From Nonomuraea dietziae (GTDB lineage: Bacteria; Actinomycetota; Actinomycetes; Streptosporangiales; Streptosporangiaceae), in contig NZ_JACIBV010000001.1 of assembly GCF_014195505.1 (NCBI RefSeq), forward strand, positions 744,001 to 808,000: DNA of 64,000 nt. Direction: 5' to 3'. The notes below the pieces were generated by a model. That model was not told the origin of the DNA. It worked only from the letters and a program-made list of their open reading frames with translations, and searched no databases. Positions 34,506 through 43,590 of this stretch are shown in pieces; position 1 is the first letter of the stretch, and the number at the start of each line of letters is the position of its first letter. Position numbers and translations under genes: made by a program.

Positions 34506-35390
34506 TCAGCCCGTCTCGGGCCGGCCCCCGGTCAGACCGGCCAGGAAGGCCGCGGCGGCGGGGGAGGGGCGGTGCAGGCTCCAGATCAGATGCTCCATCC
34601 GCGCGGGCGCGTCCATGACCCGCAGCATCCGCAGCTCCGTCGTCTCACCGACGAACGCCGCGGGCAGCATCGCGATGCCCAGCCCCTGACGGATCAGCCG
34701 CGCCATGAAGTCGGCGGCCGTCACCTCGAAGGCCACCTCTCTCGTCAACCCGGCCGCCGCGAACGCCTCATCGGACTGCGCACGCCCCGCCGTCCCCTCG
34801 GGGAAGTCGACGAACACCTCCTGCGCCAACCTGCGCAGGTCCACCCCCACCTCGTCCGCCAGCTGATGCCCCGCAGGCACCACCGCCACCAGCTCCCCCC
34901 TGGCCAGCTCGCGGCTGCGCACCCCCTTGGGCGACATCCCCAGCGGCAGGCCGAGGAAGGCCACGTCCATGTCGCCCTGCCGTACCCGCTCGGTCAGCTC
35001 CTCGCTGGCGCCCACCCGCAGCGTCACCTTCACCTGCGGGTGACGGGCGTGGAAGTCCTTCAACGCCCGCGGCAGGTCGACGGCGGCCACCGTCGGGATC
35101 GCCCCCAGCGCCAGCCGGCCGCGGATCTCGCCCGCGGCCGCCGCCACCTCCGCCCGCGCCCGCTCGGCCGCCTCCAGCGCCTGGCGCGCCGCGGGCAGGA
35201 ACGCCTCACCCTCGGGTGTCAGCCGCACCCGCCTGCTGGTGCGTTCGAACAGCCTGGCGCCCAGCTCGCGCTCCAGCCTGGCGATCTGGTGGCTGAGCGC
35301 CGACTGCACCACCATGCACCGCTCGGCCGCCCTGGTGAAGTTGCTCGTCTCGGCGACCGCCACCACGTACCGCATCTGCTGGAGTTCCAT
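34506..35390 (-). CDS. LysR family transcriptional regulator
   Basis: 294 residues. MELQQMRYVVAVAETSNFTRAAERCMVVQSALSHQIARLERELGARLFERTSRRVRLTPEG is a complete LysR HTH. The remainder is a periplasmic-binding-protein-like effector domain. It is divergent from an MFS gene with a GTGAAC/GTTCAC dyad between, the standard LysR arrangement in which it activates the neighbour and represses itself. Confidence 0.9.
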   Translation of the reverse strand: MELQQMRYVVAVAETSNFTRAAERCMVVQSALSHQIARLERELGARLFERTSRRVRLTPEGEAFLPAARQALEAAERARAEVAAAAGEIRGRLALGAIPTVAAVDLPRALKDFHARHPQVKVTLRVGASEELTERVRQGDMDVAFLGLPLGMSPKGVRSRELARGELVAVVPAGHQLADEVGVDLRRLAQEVFVDFPEGTAGRAQSDEAFAAAGLTREVAFEVTAADFMARLIRQGLGIAMLPAAFVGETTELRMLRVMDAPARMEHLIWSLHRPSPAAAAFLAGLTGGRPETG

Positions 35391-35399
35391 CCATCAATC

Positions 35400-35418
35400 G
35401 TGAACCACGATCGTTCAC
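35400..35418. promoter_or_regulatory. LysR dyad operator
   Basis: GTGAAC(35400-35405) and GTTCAC(35413-35418) form a 6-bp inverted repeat with 7 bp between, compatible with the T-N11-A LysR box, 10 bp upstream of the LysR start and about 50 bp before the MFS start. Confidence 0.55.
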
Positions 35419-35469
35419 ATGACAAACATGTGTTGGACTCATCGATCCATGGTCCGCCACGCTAGGACC

Positions 35470-36693
35470 ATGACGAACCGGACACTCTCCCGCGGACTGC
35501 TGTTGCTCATGTCAACAGCCACCGGCCTCGCCGTCGCGGGCAACTACTTCGCCCAACCCCTGCTCGACCTCATCAGCAGAGAACTCGCGCTCACCACAGG
35601 CGCCGCCGCCCTCCTGGTCACCGCCGCCCAAGGCGGCTACGCCCTCGGACTGATCCTCCTGGTGCCCCTCGGCGACCTGGTCGAACGACGCCGCCTGGCC
35701 GTCATCCTCTACGCCCTGACCGCGCTGTTCCTGCTCGTCTCCGCCACCGCCGCCACCGGCCCCATCCTGCTGGCAGGCACCGTACTGACCGCACTGACCT
35801 CCGTCGCCGCCCAGGTCATCGTGCCCTTCGCCGCCACACTCGCCGACCCCGCCGAACGCGGCAAAGTCGTCGGCACCGTCATGACCGGCCTGCTGCTCGG
35901 CCTGCTCCTGGCCCGCACCGCCTCCGGCGCCCTGTCCGAACTCGGCGGCTGGCGGACCGTCTACTGGGTCAACGCCGGCCTCATGCTCCTCATGGCCGTC
36001 CTGCTACGTATCTACCTGCCCCGCCTGCACACCCGCGCCGGCCTCAGCTACCCCGCCCTGCTCCGCTCGATCTTCACCCTGCTGCGCGAGGAGCCCGTCC
36101 TACGCTGGCGCGCCGGCATCGGCGCCCTGGCCCTCGGCTCCTTCAGCGTCCTGTGGACCGCCCTGACCTTCCTGCTGGTCCAGCAGCCCTACGGCTGGAG
36201 CGAATCCAGCATCGGACTGTTCGGCCTCGTCGGCGCCGCCGGCGCACTCACCGCCACCATCGCAGGACGCCTGGCCGACCGGGGCCACGTCCAGGCCGTC
36301 ACCGCCGCCGGCACCATGCTCATGCTCGCCTCCTGGCTGCCCCTGGCCGCCGGCGCCCGCTCCCTCATCTGGCTCCTGGTCGGCGTCATCATCCTCGACC
36401 TGGCCCAGCAAGCGGTCCTCAACAGCAACCAGAACGTCATCTACGCCCTACGCCCCGAAGCCCGCAACCGCATCAACTCCGCCTACATGACCTCCTACTT
36501 CATCGGCGGCGCCATCGGCTCGGCCCTCACCTCACTGGTCTGGGTCGCCCACGGCTGGAACGGCGTGGTCATCCTCGGCGCCACCCTCTCGGCAGGCACC
36601 CTCGCCCTGTGGACGCTCGAACGCCTCACCACCCGCACCCCCGCCACCCCCGCCGCCGCCGCCACCCGCCCCCTCATCCCTGCAGGCAGGTAA
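35470..36693 (+). CDS. MFS transporter (12 TM)
   Basis: 407 residues starting MTNRTLSRGLLLLMSTATG. Motif A-like LVPLGDLVERRRLAV follows TM2, and GRLADRGHVQAV is the equivalent in the second half. NYFAQPLLDLI and AQQAVLNSNQNVIYALRPEARNRINSAYMTSYFIGGAIGS are signatures of a small-molecule exporter subgroup. The ATG at 35470 is chosen for the family-typical N-terminus; two in-frame ATGs upstream (35419, 35449) would add a polar leader over the LysR operator. It is followed 3 bp later by an NmrA-like gene. Confidence 0.85.
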   Translation: MTNRTLSRGLLLLMSTATGLAVAGNYFAQPLLDLISRELALTTGAAALLVTAAQGGYALGLILLVPLGDLVERRRLAVILYALTALFLLVSATAATGPILLAGTVLTALTSVAAQVIVPFAATLADPAERGKVVGTVMTGLLLGLLLARTASGALSELGGWRTVYWVNAGLMLLMAVLLRIYLPRLHTRAGLSYPALLRSIFTLLREEPVLRWRAGIGALALGSFSVLWTALTFLLVQQPYGWSESSIGLFGLVGAAGALTATIAGRLADRGHVQAVTAAGTMLMLASWLPLAAGARSLIWLLVGVIILDLAQQAVLNSNQNVIYALRPEARNRINSAYMTSYFIGGAIGSALTSLVWVAHGWNGVVILGATLSAGTLALWTLERLTTRTPATPAAAATRPLIPAGR

Positions 36694-36696
36694 CCC

Positions 36697-37356
36697 ATGC
36701 GCATCACCGTCTTCGGAGCAGCAGGAGCCGTCGGCAGCCGCGTCGTGACCGAGGCACTCTCCCGCGGCCACCACGTCACCGCCGTCGTCCGCGACCCCTC
36801 CCGCCAGCCGGCCCCCACCGCCGCCGCACACCCCGACACCGCCGCCGCCACCCTCGGCGTCGGCGACGCGAGCGACCCCGCCGACGCCGCCCGCCTCATC
36901 GCCGGCCACGACCTCGTCATCACCGCCGTCCGCCCCGCCCCAGGACACGAAGCCGACCTCGTCACCGCCACCCAGACCCTCCTGAGCGCCGCACACCACG
37001 CCGCCACCAGAATCCTGCTCGTCGGCGGCGCCGCCACTCTCACCGTGCCAGGCTCCGGCGCCACCATGGTGCTGGACGACCCCGCCCACCTGCCCGCCGC
37101 CTACCGCCCCATCGCGCTCGCCTGCGCCGCCCAACTCCAGGTCTGCCGCGCCTCCGACGCCGACTGGACCTACCTCAGCCCCGCCGCGCAACTCCTGCCG
37201 GGCACGCGCACCGGCGCCTACCGCCTCGGCGCCGACGAACTCCTCCTGGACGCCGACGGCACCTCGGCCATCTCCATGGAGGACCTGGCCGTGGCGCTGC
37301 TCGACGAGGCCGAACACCCCCGCCACCGGCGCACCAGGTTCACCGTCGCCTACTGA
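36697..37356 (+). CDS. NAD(P)H-binding protein (NmrA-like)
   Basis: 219 residues. MRITVFGAAGAVGSRVVTEAL is the nucleotide turn; AVVRDPSRQ the second strand; DWTYLSPAAQLLPGTRTG matches the NAD(P)H-binding_10 type. It starts 3 bp after the MFS stop, so the two are translationally coupled and share LysR control. A reductase plus exporter pair recalls electrophile detoxification. Its last 17 bp overlap the convergent GNAT gene. Confidence 0.85.
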   Translation: MRITVFGAAGAVGSRVVTEALSRGHHVTAVVRDPSRQPAPTAAAHPDTAAATLGVGDASDPADAARLIAGHDLVITAVRPAPGHEADLVTATQTLLSAAHHAATRILLVGGAATLTVPGSGATMVLDDPAHLPAAYRPIALACAAQLQVCRASDADWTYLSPAAQLLPGTRTGAYRLGADELLLDADGTSAISMEDLAVALLDEAEHPRHRRTRFTVAY

Positions 37357-37927
37357 CCCACTCCCGCGACAGCATCGCGAAGATCACCTCATCGCACCAC
37401 TCGCCCTTGACCCGCTCGTTCTCCACCAGATGCGCCTCCTTGCGCATCCCCAGCTTCTCCAGCACCCGCGCCGAAGCGGCGTTACGCCCGTCGAGACGGC
37501 CCACGATCCGGTGCAGACCCAACTCCTCGAAACCCAGCCGCAGCATCTCCACCGACGCCTCCGGCGCATACCCCCTGCCGTGGAAGTCCGGATGCAGCAC
37601 ATAACCGATCTCGCCCTGCTGATGCTCACGGCTGGTCCAGATCAACAGGACCTGCCCGATCAGCCGCCCCGTCTCCCGCAAGGTGACCCCCAGATCCAGC
37701 ACATCACCCTCCTCCTGCAACGCCACCCGCGTGACGCGCTTGTCGAGAAAGGCCCGGGAGGCCTCCAGATCCCGAGGCTCCCAGTACAGAAACCTGGCCA
37801 CCTCGGGCAACCGCTCGAAGGAGTGCGTGGCCTCCAGGTCATCGACGGTGAAAGGACGCAGAAGCAGACGGTCGGTCAGAATCGGAAACGAAGGCTTGAG
37901 CACGACACGCAGTGTAGGAACCCCCAC
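37340..37927 (-). CDS. GNAT acetyltransferase (RimJ/RimL type)
   Basis: 195 residues at most. LTDRLLLRPFTVDDLEATHSF begins the Acetyltransf_3 fold; GEIGYVLHPDFHGRGYAPEAS is the acetyl-CoA pyrophosphate loop; GLHRIVGRLDGRNAASARVLEKLGMRKE is the conserved C-terminal helix. The GTG at 37903 (VLKPSF) may be the true start: a TACACT -10-like box lies just before it, which would make it leaderless. The substrate may be a protein N-terminus or a small amine. Confidence 0.85.
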   Translation of the reverse strand: MGVPTLRVVLKPSFPILTDRLLLRPFTVDDLEATHSFERLPEVARFLYWEPRDLEASRAFLDKRVTRVALQEEGDVLDLGVTLRETGRLIGQVLLIWTSREHQQGEIGYVLHPDFHGRGYAPEASVEMLRLGFEELGLHRIVGRLDGRNAASARVLEKLGMRKEAHLVENERVKGEWCDEVIFAMLSREWVSRRR

Positions 37928-37971
37928 CCCGCCCCTGCGACACCTTTTCCCCGCCTGCCTAAGCTGCCTGC

Positions 37972-39000
37972 ATGGACCTCGACGCGGCCAGAAAACTCTG
38001 GGAACCCGCCCCCGGCTGGCTCAACACCGCCAGCTACGGCCTGCCACCCCGCCCCGCCCTCGACGACCTGCACACCGCCCTCACCCAATGGCGGCACGGC
38101 AGCACCGACTGGCAGCCATGGGACGACACCGTCACCCGCTCACGCGCCGCCTTCGCCACCCTCATCGGCGCGCCCGCCGACGACATCACCCTCAGCTCCA
38201 CCGCCTCCCAGATCTTCTCCCAGATCGCCACCGCCCTACCACCCGGCTCACGCGTGCTCGTACCCGACATCGAGTTCACCAGCAACGTCTACCCCTGGGC
38301 CATGGCCGCCCACGTCGACACCGCCGCACCCGACCGCCTCGCCGAAGCCATCACCCCGCACACCAGCGCCGTGGCCTTCAGCCTCGTCCAGTCGGCCACC
38401 GGCCACAAGGCCCCGCTCGCCGACATCATCGAGGCCGCCCGCGCCCACGACACCCTCGTCATCGCCGACGCCAGCCAAGCCTGCGGCTGGCTGCCCGTCA
38501 CCACCGACGGCCTCGACGCCCTGGCCTGCGCCGCCTACAAATGGCTGATGTGCCCACGCGGCGCCGCCTTCGGCTACCTGTCACCCCGCCTGCGCGCCCG
38601 CATGCGCCCCACCGCCGCCAACTGGTACTCCGGCACCAGCATGTACGGCATGCCGCTCACCCACCGCCCCGGCGCCCGAGCCTTCGACCTGTCACCGGCC
38701 TGGTTCTCCTACGTCGCCGCCGCCCCCACCCTCGAACTGCTCAACCAGCTCGACCTCGCCGACATCCACGCCCACAACCTCGCCCTGGCCAACCGCTTCC
38801 GCGCCGGAGCGGGACTACCGCCGGGCGACAGCGCCATCGTCTCCCTCGACACCGACGCGCTCGGCACCGGAGCCGAAACGGGCCGCCACCTCGAACGCGC
38901 CGGCGTGCGCGCCGCCGTACGGGCAGGCAAACTACGCGTCTCCTTCCACCTCTACACCAGCGAAAGCGACGTCGACCTCGCCCTACAAGCCCTCACCTGA
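37972..39000 (+). CDS. Class V aminotransferase (PLP-dependent)
   Basis: 342 residues, fold-type I. TLVIADASQACGWLPV contains the cofactor Asp, and ACAAYKWLMCPRGAAFGYL the Schiff-base lysine. TLSSTASQIFSQIATAL is the phosphate-cup region. The group includes isopenicillin-N-epimerase-like and cysteine desulfurase-like enzymes; the lack of an active-site Cys loop argues against desulfurase. CCTAAGCT just before the ATG resembles a -10, so leaderless translation is plausible. Confidence 0.85.
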   Translation: MDLDAARKLWEPAPGWLNTASYGLPPRPALDDLHTALTQWRHGSTDWQPWDDTVTRSRAAFATLIGAPADDITLSSTASQIFSQIATALPPGSRVLVPDIEFTSNVYPWAMAAHVDTAAPDRLAEAITPHTSAVAFSLVQSATGHKAPLADIIEAARAHDTLVIADASQACGWLPVTTDGLDALACAAYKWLMCPRGAAFGYLSPRLRARMRPTAANWYSGTSMYGMPLTHRPGARAFDLSPAWFSYVAAAPTLELLNQLDLADIHAHNLALANRFRAGAGLPPGDSAIVSLDTDALGTGAETGRHLERAGVRAAVRAGKLRVSFHLYTSESDVDLALQALT

Positions 39001-39060
39001 CACTCCACCCGCCGACCCACCGACACCGACCGACACCGACCGACCACGAAGGCACCCCAC

Positions 39061-39378
39061 ATGACCGTCCTGCACATCGCCTACGCCACCGACTGGGAAG
39101 CCGCCCAGCACACCGGCGAATACCGCATCTCCACCCGCGGCCGCACACTCGAACAAGAAGGCTTCATCCACTGCAGCGCCACCCGCGCCCAGGCCCGCAC
39201 CGTCACCGAACTCTTCTACGCCGACGTCACCGAACCCCTGCTCCTCCTCGAGATCGACCCCACCGGCCTCGACATCCGCTACGAAGTGCCCGAAGGAGCC
39301 CACGAAGCCTTCCCCCACCTCTACGGACCCCTGCCGACCAGCTCAGTGAGCGCCGTCTACGAACACAACACCCGCTGA
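39061..39378 (+). CDS. DUF952 family protein
   Basis: 105 residues, one compact domain: VLHIAYATDWEAAQHTGEYR, GFIHCSATRAQ, LLLLEIDPTGL, and AFPHLYGPLP-TSSVSAV, the four conserved blocks of DUF952. The His-Cys (FIHCS) pair is invariant in the family. Function unknown. Upstream lies a short tandem CCGACACCGA repeat. It overlaps the convergent ABC permease gene by 22 bp. Confidence 0.8.
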   Translation: MTVLHIAYATDWEAAQHTGEYRISTRGRTLEQEGFIHCSATRAQARTVTELFYADVTEPLLLLEIDPTGLDIRYEVPEGAHEAFPHLYGPLPTSSVSAVYEHNTR

Positions 39379-40160
39379 ATCCGCCGCGAGGCCACCCACA
39401 ACCCCAACCCGGCCAACACCACCAGATACAGCGCGTGCCCGGCCAACGCCCACTCCACCCGGCCCAGCGCCAGCCCCCGCACCAACTCCACCGCGTGATA
39501 CAGCGGCGTCACCTGCACCACCGCCGCCAGCACCGGGGGATAGCCCCCCACCGGCGCGAACGTCCCCGAAAACAGGAACAACGAGAACTGCGCCGCCGTC
39601 ATCAGGTCGAAGTCCTGCCACCCCCGCAAGAACGTCGACACCGCCATCCCCGCCGCCCCGAACGCCACCCCCACCAGCATCGTCGCAGGAAGGGCCGCCA
39701 ACGCCCACCACGGCTCAGCCAGCCCCATCACCGCCATCACCAGCAAGAACGCCGCCGTGTAGAACGAACTGCGCACCATCGCCCACGTCAGCTCACCCAA
39801 CGCCACCTCGATCGGCCGCACCGGCGTCGCCAAGATCGCCTCGAACGTCTTGGCGTACTTCATCTTGAAGAAGAAGTTGAACGTCGTCTCCGCCAACGCC
39901 CCGTTCATCGCCGACGCCGCCAGCATCGCCGGAGCCACGAACACCGCGTAGGACACCACCCGCCCATCACCCAGCGGAATCCGCCCCACCAGCGCCCCCA
40001 CACCGACCCCGATCGACAACAGGTACAGCAGCGGCTCGAAGAACCCCGACACCAGCACCAGCCAGTACGAAGCGCCACTGCGCAACGCACCCACATTGCG
40101 GCCGACCACCGCGCCCACCCGGCCCACCGACACCTGCCGGGCCACCATCAACGTCACCAT
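39357..40160 (-). CDS. ABC-2 type transporter permease (DrrB/NodJ-like), second
   Basis: 267 residues, six TM segments in the ABC-2 arrangement. SGASYWLVLVSGFFEPLLYLLSIGVGVG and NGALAETTFNFFFKMKYAKTFEAIL are shared with DrrB/NodJ. It starts 2 bp after the stop of the first permease, so the three genes ATPase-permease-permease form one unit. The two permeases probably make a heterodimer. Confidence 0.85.
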   Translation of the reverse strand: MVTLMVARQVSVGRVGAVVGRNVGALRSGASYWLVLVSGFFEPLLYLLSIGVGVGALVGRIPLGDGRVVSYAVFVAPAMLAASAMNGALAETTFNFFFKMKYAKTFEAILATPVRPIEVALGELTWAMVRSSFYTAAFLLVMAVMGLAEPWWALAALPATMLVGVAFGAAGMAVSTFLRGWQDFDLMTAAQFSLFLFSGTFAPVGGYPPVLAAVVQVTPLYHAVELVRGLALGRVEWALAGHALYLVVLAGLGLWVASRRIQRVLCS

Positions 40161-40162
40161 GA

Positions 40163-40921
40163 TCAGTCCTGAAGTCGCTTACGGAAGGAGAACGCCGCCC
40201 ACCACAACCCGGCCACCCCGAAGGCCAGCAGATACCCCCCATGCACCCACACCGGCCACGGGGGAGCCACCCCCAACGTCGCCGCCCTGCACAGCTCCAC
40301 CCCGTGCCACAGCGGCGAGGCGTACGCCAACGGCCGCACCAACGCCGGCAACTGCTCCACAGGGAAGAACACCCCCGCGAACAACGTCGAAGGGATCATC
40401 ACGAACCGAAACAGCAACGCGAAATAACTGTCATGGTCGATCGAGGCCGAGAACGCCGACACCGGCGCCGCCACAGCCACCGCCAGCAGCCCCACCACCA
40501 CCAGCGTCACCGCCGCCCACGGCGAGGCCAACACCCCGAACGCCGCCACCACCGCCAGGAACACCACCGCCGCGACCTCGACCCTGAACACGATGTACAG
40601 CATCCAGCCGCGCACCATGTCCCACGCCGACACCCGCGTCGCGAACATCGCGTGCGCGCCCCGCGTCCACTTGAACTCACCCAGCACGCTGTAGGTGCAC
40701 TCACCCACCGCCATCTGGAAAGCCGTCGAAGCCAGCACCCCCGGCACGATCCACTCCACGTACGACACGCCCTCCACCGTGCCCACGTAACCGCCGACCC
40801 CCAGCCCGATGCTCACCAGGAACAACAACGGCAGAAGAAACGACGAGAACAACGACGCCCGCCACAACCGCTTGTACAACGTCAGGTGCCGCTCCAGCAC
40901 CGCCACCGTGGGATGCGCCAT
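40163..40921 (-). CDS. ABC-2 type transporter permease (DrrB/NodJ-like), first
   Basis: 252 residues with six TM segments. LWRASLFSSFLLPLLFLVSIGLGVGG is TM1; MAVGECTYSVLGEFKWTRGAHAMFATRV matches the conserved cytoplasmic loop. It is paralogous to the permease that follows. The ATG overlaps the ATPase stop codon (ATGA), indicating translational coupling. Confidence 0.85.
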   Translation of the reverse strand: MAHPTVAVLERHLTLYKRLWRASLFSSFLLPLLFLVSIGLGVGGYVGTVEGVSYVEWIVPGVLASTAFQMAVGECTYSVLGEFKWTRGAHAMFATRVSAWDMVRGWMLYIVFRVEVAAVVFLAVVAAFGVLASPWAAVTLVVVGLLAVAVAAPVSAFSASIDHDSYFALLFRFVMIPSTLFAGVFFPVEQLPALVRPLAYASPLWHGVELCRAATLGVAPPWPVWVHGGYLLAFGVAGLWWAAFSFRKRLQD

Positions 40922-41853
40922 CAGTCCACCAACGTCCGGCCGGTCAGGTGCAGGAACACATCCTCCAGCGACGCCCGCCGCACCAGCACACTCGAGGGCG
41001 CCAACCCCCTGCGATGCACCTCCGACACCGCGTCGTCGCCGTCCTTGGCATACAGCAGGATCCGATCAGGCAGCACATCCACCCGATCACCCACCCCCGA
41101 CAGCCGCTCCACGAACCCCTCCAACGGCTCGGAACCGAACCGCAACTCCACCACCTCGGGCGAGGCATACGACTCGATCAGCGACCGAGGCGAACCCTCA
41201 GCCACGATCCGACCCCCGTCCATCACCACCAGCCGATCGCACAACTGCTCGGCCTCGTCCATGTAGTGCGTCGTCAACACCAACGTCACCCCACGCTGCT
41301 TCAACCGGAACAACCGCTCCCACAGCAGGTGCCGCGCCTGCGGATCGAGCCCCGTCGTCGGCTCGTCCAGCAGCACCAGATCCGGCTCGTTCACCATCGC
41401 CCTCGCGATCGTCAGCCGCCGCTTCATACCCCCCGACAGCGGCTCCACCTTCGAGGAGGCCTTGTCACGCAACTGCGCGAAGTCGAGCATCTCCTCGGCC
41501 CGCTCGCGCGCCTGCGCCCGCGACAGCCCGAAGTACCTGGCATACGTCGTCAGGTTCTCCCGCACCGTCAGATCAGGATCAAGGTTGTCCAACTGCGGGC
41601 ACACCCCCAGCCGAGCCCTGATCGCCGGCCCCTCCCGCACCGGATCCATCCCCAGGATCCGCAGCTCACCGGCCGACGGCATCGACACACACGAGATCAT
41701 CCGCATCGTCGACGACTTGCCCGCGCCGTTGGGACCCAGGAACCCGAACGCCTCACCGGGCTCGACGTCGAGATCGATGCCGTCCACCGCAGTGAACTCA
41801 CCGAAGCGCTTGACCAGCCCGCGCGCGTGAATAAGAGGTTGATGTTCAGCCAC
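40921..41853 (-). CDS. ABC transporter ATP-binding protein (DrrA/NodI-like)
   Basis: 310 residues. Walker A GPNGAGKSSTMR, Q-loop region VCPQLDNLDPD, signature LSGGMKRRL, Walker B LVLLDEPTTGLD and H-loop LVLTTHYMDEAEQL are all present. A DrrA-like C-terminal extension follows from about residue 225. The GTG at 41853 (VAEHQPLIHARGLVKRF) is the likely start; TTAGTGTT just upstream may be a -10 of a leaderless message. With two ABC-2 permeases it forms an exporter for a hydrophobic drug or lipid-like compound. Confidence 0.9.
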   Translation of the reverse strand: MAEHQPLIHARGLVKRFGEFTAVDGIDLDVEPGEAFGFLGPNGAGKSSTMRMISCVSMPSAGELRILGMDPVREGPAIRARLGVCPQLDNLDPDLTVRENLTTYARYFGLSRAQARERAEEMLDFAQLRDKASSKVEPLSGGMKRRLTIARAMVNEPDLVLLDEPTTGLDPQARHLLWERLFRLKQRGVTLVLTTHYMDEAEQLCDRLVVMDGGRIVAEGSPRSLIESYASPEVVELRFGSEPLEGFVERLSGVGDRVDVLPDRILLYAKDGDDAVSEVHRRGLAPSSVLVRRASLEDVFLHLTGRTLVD

Positions 41854-42040
41854 GAGGCCGAACACTAACCAACCCCACCGACAAACCCGCAAGTGAATAA
41901 AGCACGGCCCGCCCCTGAGGAGCGGCCGGCGCGGGGGAGTGGCACCACCCCGCGCGCCTCCACCTGCCCGTCGCCCGCCCCAGGCCAGCGATCAACCCGC
42001 GAGCCGACCCGACCCGGCCCGCCGCCATGAACAACGCCGA

Positions 42041-43489
42041 TCACACGACCCAATGCGGCCGCCGAGAAGCCGACGACGGCGAAACCCCATCGGCCACCGC
42101 AGCGGCCAACCGCCGCACCGCCTCACCCAGAACATCCGCAGGCACCGTGTACGGAATACGCAACCGCTGCTCGAACACCCCAGGATCAGCCGCGAAGTAC
42201 GCACCACCCTCGATCCGCACCCCATAGTCCAACGCCCGCTCAGCCAACGCCGACGCCACAGGCTCACCCAGATCCACCCACAACGACAGCCCACCCGCAG
42301 GCACCCGCCACGACCACTGCGGAACATGCTCACCCAACGCCGCCACCAGAGCGGCACGCTGCTCCCGCAACCGCTCCAGACGCGAAGGCAACAACTCCCC
42401 GCCCCGCCCCAGCAGAACCAACGCCAAAAGCTGATCAAGCACCGAACCACCCATGTCCGTGGCCACCCGCTGACCCGCCAGCTCCGTCACCAACTGCGAC
42501 GGCGCCCGCAACCACCCGATACGCAGACCACCCCAGTGCGTCTTGCTCATCGACCCGATCGTGATGACCTGACCACTCCCACCCGACGGAGCATGACAGG
42601 CGAAAGGCGACGGCGCGGCACCATCGAGCGCCAGCTCGGCCAACGTCTCATCCACCACCAACCACGCCCCACAGCGCTGAGCCGCACGCAGAACCCGACC
42701 CCGCTCACCCTCCGGCATGAGACAACCAGTCGGATTGTGAAAATCAGGGATCAGATAGGCCAGCTGCGGCACCACCTGACCCAACGTCGACTCCACGATC
42801 TCCACATCCCACCCGCCATCACCCACCGGCACCGACACCGCACGCAACCGCGCCCGACGCATCGCCTCCAAAGCGTTCGGATACGACGGACTCTCCACCA
42901 CCACCCGATCACCCGCACGACACAACAGCCCCAACACCAGCGTCAACGCATGCTGAGCACCAGAGGTCACCAAGATCTGCTCCGGCACCGTCGCCAGACC
43001 CCGCAACGTGAAACGCTCCGCGACCGCCGCACGCAACTCCGGCAAGCCATAGGGGTGATAACCGGGGGAGCCCGCCTGCTCCACCAACTCAGGACCGACC
43101 TGCGCCAGCGCATCGGCAAGCACCGCCCCCGGCAACGCCGGAGCCGCCCTGGCCAGATCGATCGCGCTGTCCCTCGACCCCAGCAGCCGCGACACCCCAC
43201 TCGGCGCACGACCCTCGGGCAGCGCCGTCCACGTCCCCGAACCCTGACGGCTCCGCGCGAAACCACTCTCACGCAACAGGTCGTACACCGCGGTGACGGT
43301 CGCCCTGCTGACGTCCAACGCCGCAGCCAGCTCCCGCTCAGCGGGAAGCCTGACATGCAACGCGACCCGCCCGTCCAGGATCAGCGCGCTGATCGCCTGA
43401 GCCAGATGCCGGTAAGCGGGCCTCGCCCCCGCCAGGTCCGGCAACATCGCGGCGAGCCGCCGGCTGCCCACCATCCGGTCAGCGGCCAT
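42041..43489 (-). CDS. MocR-type PLP-dependent regulator (YczR-like)
   Basis: 482 residues: GntR winged helix (LPAERELAAALDVSRATVTAVYDLLRESGF, residues about 45-80) and an aminotransferase-like domain with the PLP lysine in ITIGSMSKTHWGGLRIGW. AGGAGAG lies before the ATG. It is divergent from a YczE-type membrane protein. This gene pair is the known context of the YczR subgroup of MocR regulators. Three ATTGGCC boxes between the genes are its probable binding sites. Confidence 0.88.
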   Translation of the reverse strand: MAADRMVGSRRLAAMLPDLAGARPAYRHLAQAISALILDGRVALHVRLPAERELAAALDVSRATVTAVYDLLRESGFARSRQGSGTWTALPEGRAPSGVSRLLGSRDSAIDLARAAPALPGAVLADALAQVGPELVEQAGSPGYHPYGLPELRAAVAERFTLRGLATVPEQILVTSGAQHALTLVLGLLCRAGDRVVVESPSYPNALEAMRRARLRAVSVPVGDGGWDVEIVESTLGQVVPQLAYLIPDFHNPTGCLMPEGERGRVLRAAQRCGAWLVVDETLAELALDGAAPSPFACHAPSGGSGQVITIGSMSKTHWGGLRIGWLRAPSQLVTELAGQRVATDMGGSVLDQLLALVLLGRGGELLPSRLERLREQRAALVAALGEHVPQWSWRVPAGGLSLWVDLGEPVASALAERALDYGVRIEGGAYFAADPGVFEQRLRIPYTVPADVLGEAVRRLAAAVADGVSPSSASRRPHWVV

Positions 43490-43503
43490 ACCACTCTCCT
43501 GAA

Positions 43504-43554
43504 ATTGGCCATGTCACCCAGGCCAATCACCCTACAGACTCGCCCCCATTGGCC
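43504..43554. promoter_or_regulatory. Three ATTGGCC boxes of the YczR-type regulator
   Basis: ATTGGCC occurs at 43504-43510 (+), 43521-43527 (inverted, GGCCAAT) and 43548-43554 (+). The two direct copies are 44 bp apart (about four helical turns) and the inverted copy faces the first, matching the mixed direct/inverted sites of MocR dimers. Confidence 0.6.
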
Positions 43555-43590
43555 TGAAAGAGCCCACCACCACACCCCGGAGCCGACCAC

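Noticed and set aside
36153..40172. Very long open frames on both strands full of Arg, Pro and His
   Set aside because: These are shadow frames of genuine genes in extremely GC-rich, strand-biased DNA. They show no domain motifs and have repetitive basic composition.
39357..41853. ABC exporter as part of a bacteriocin or lantibiotic system with the C39-like protease
   Set aside because: The protease is a secreted stand-alone enzyme 8 kb away, without transporter domains, and no precursor peptide with a double-Gly leader was seen beside either.
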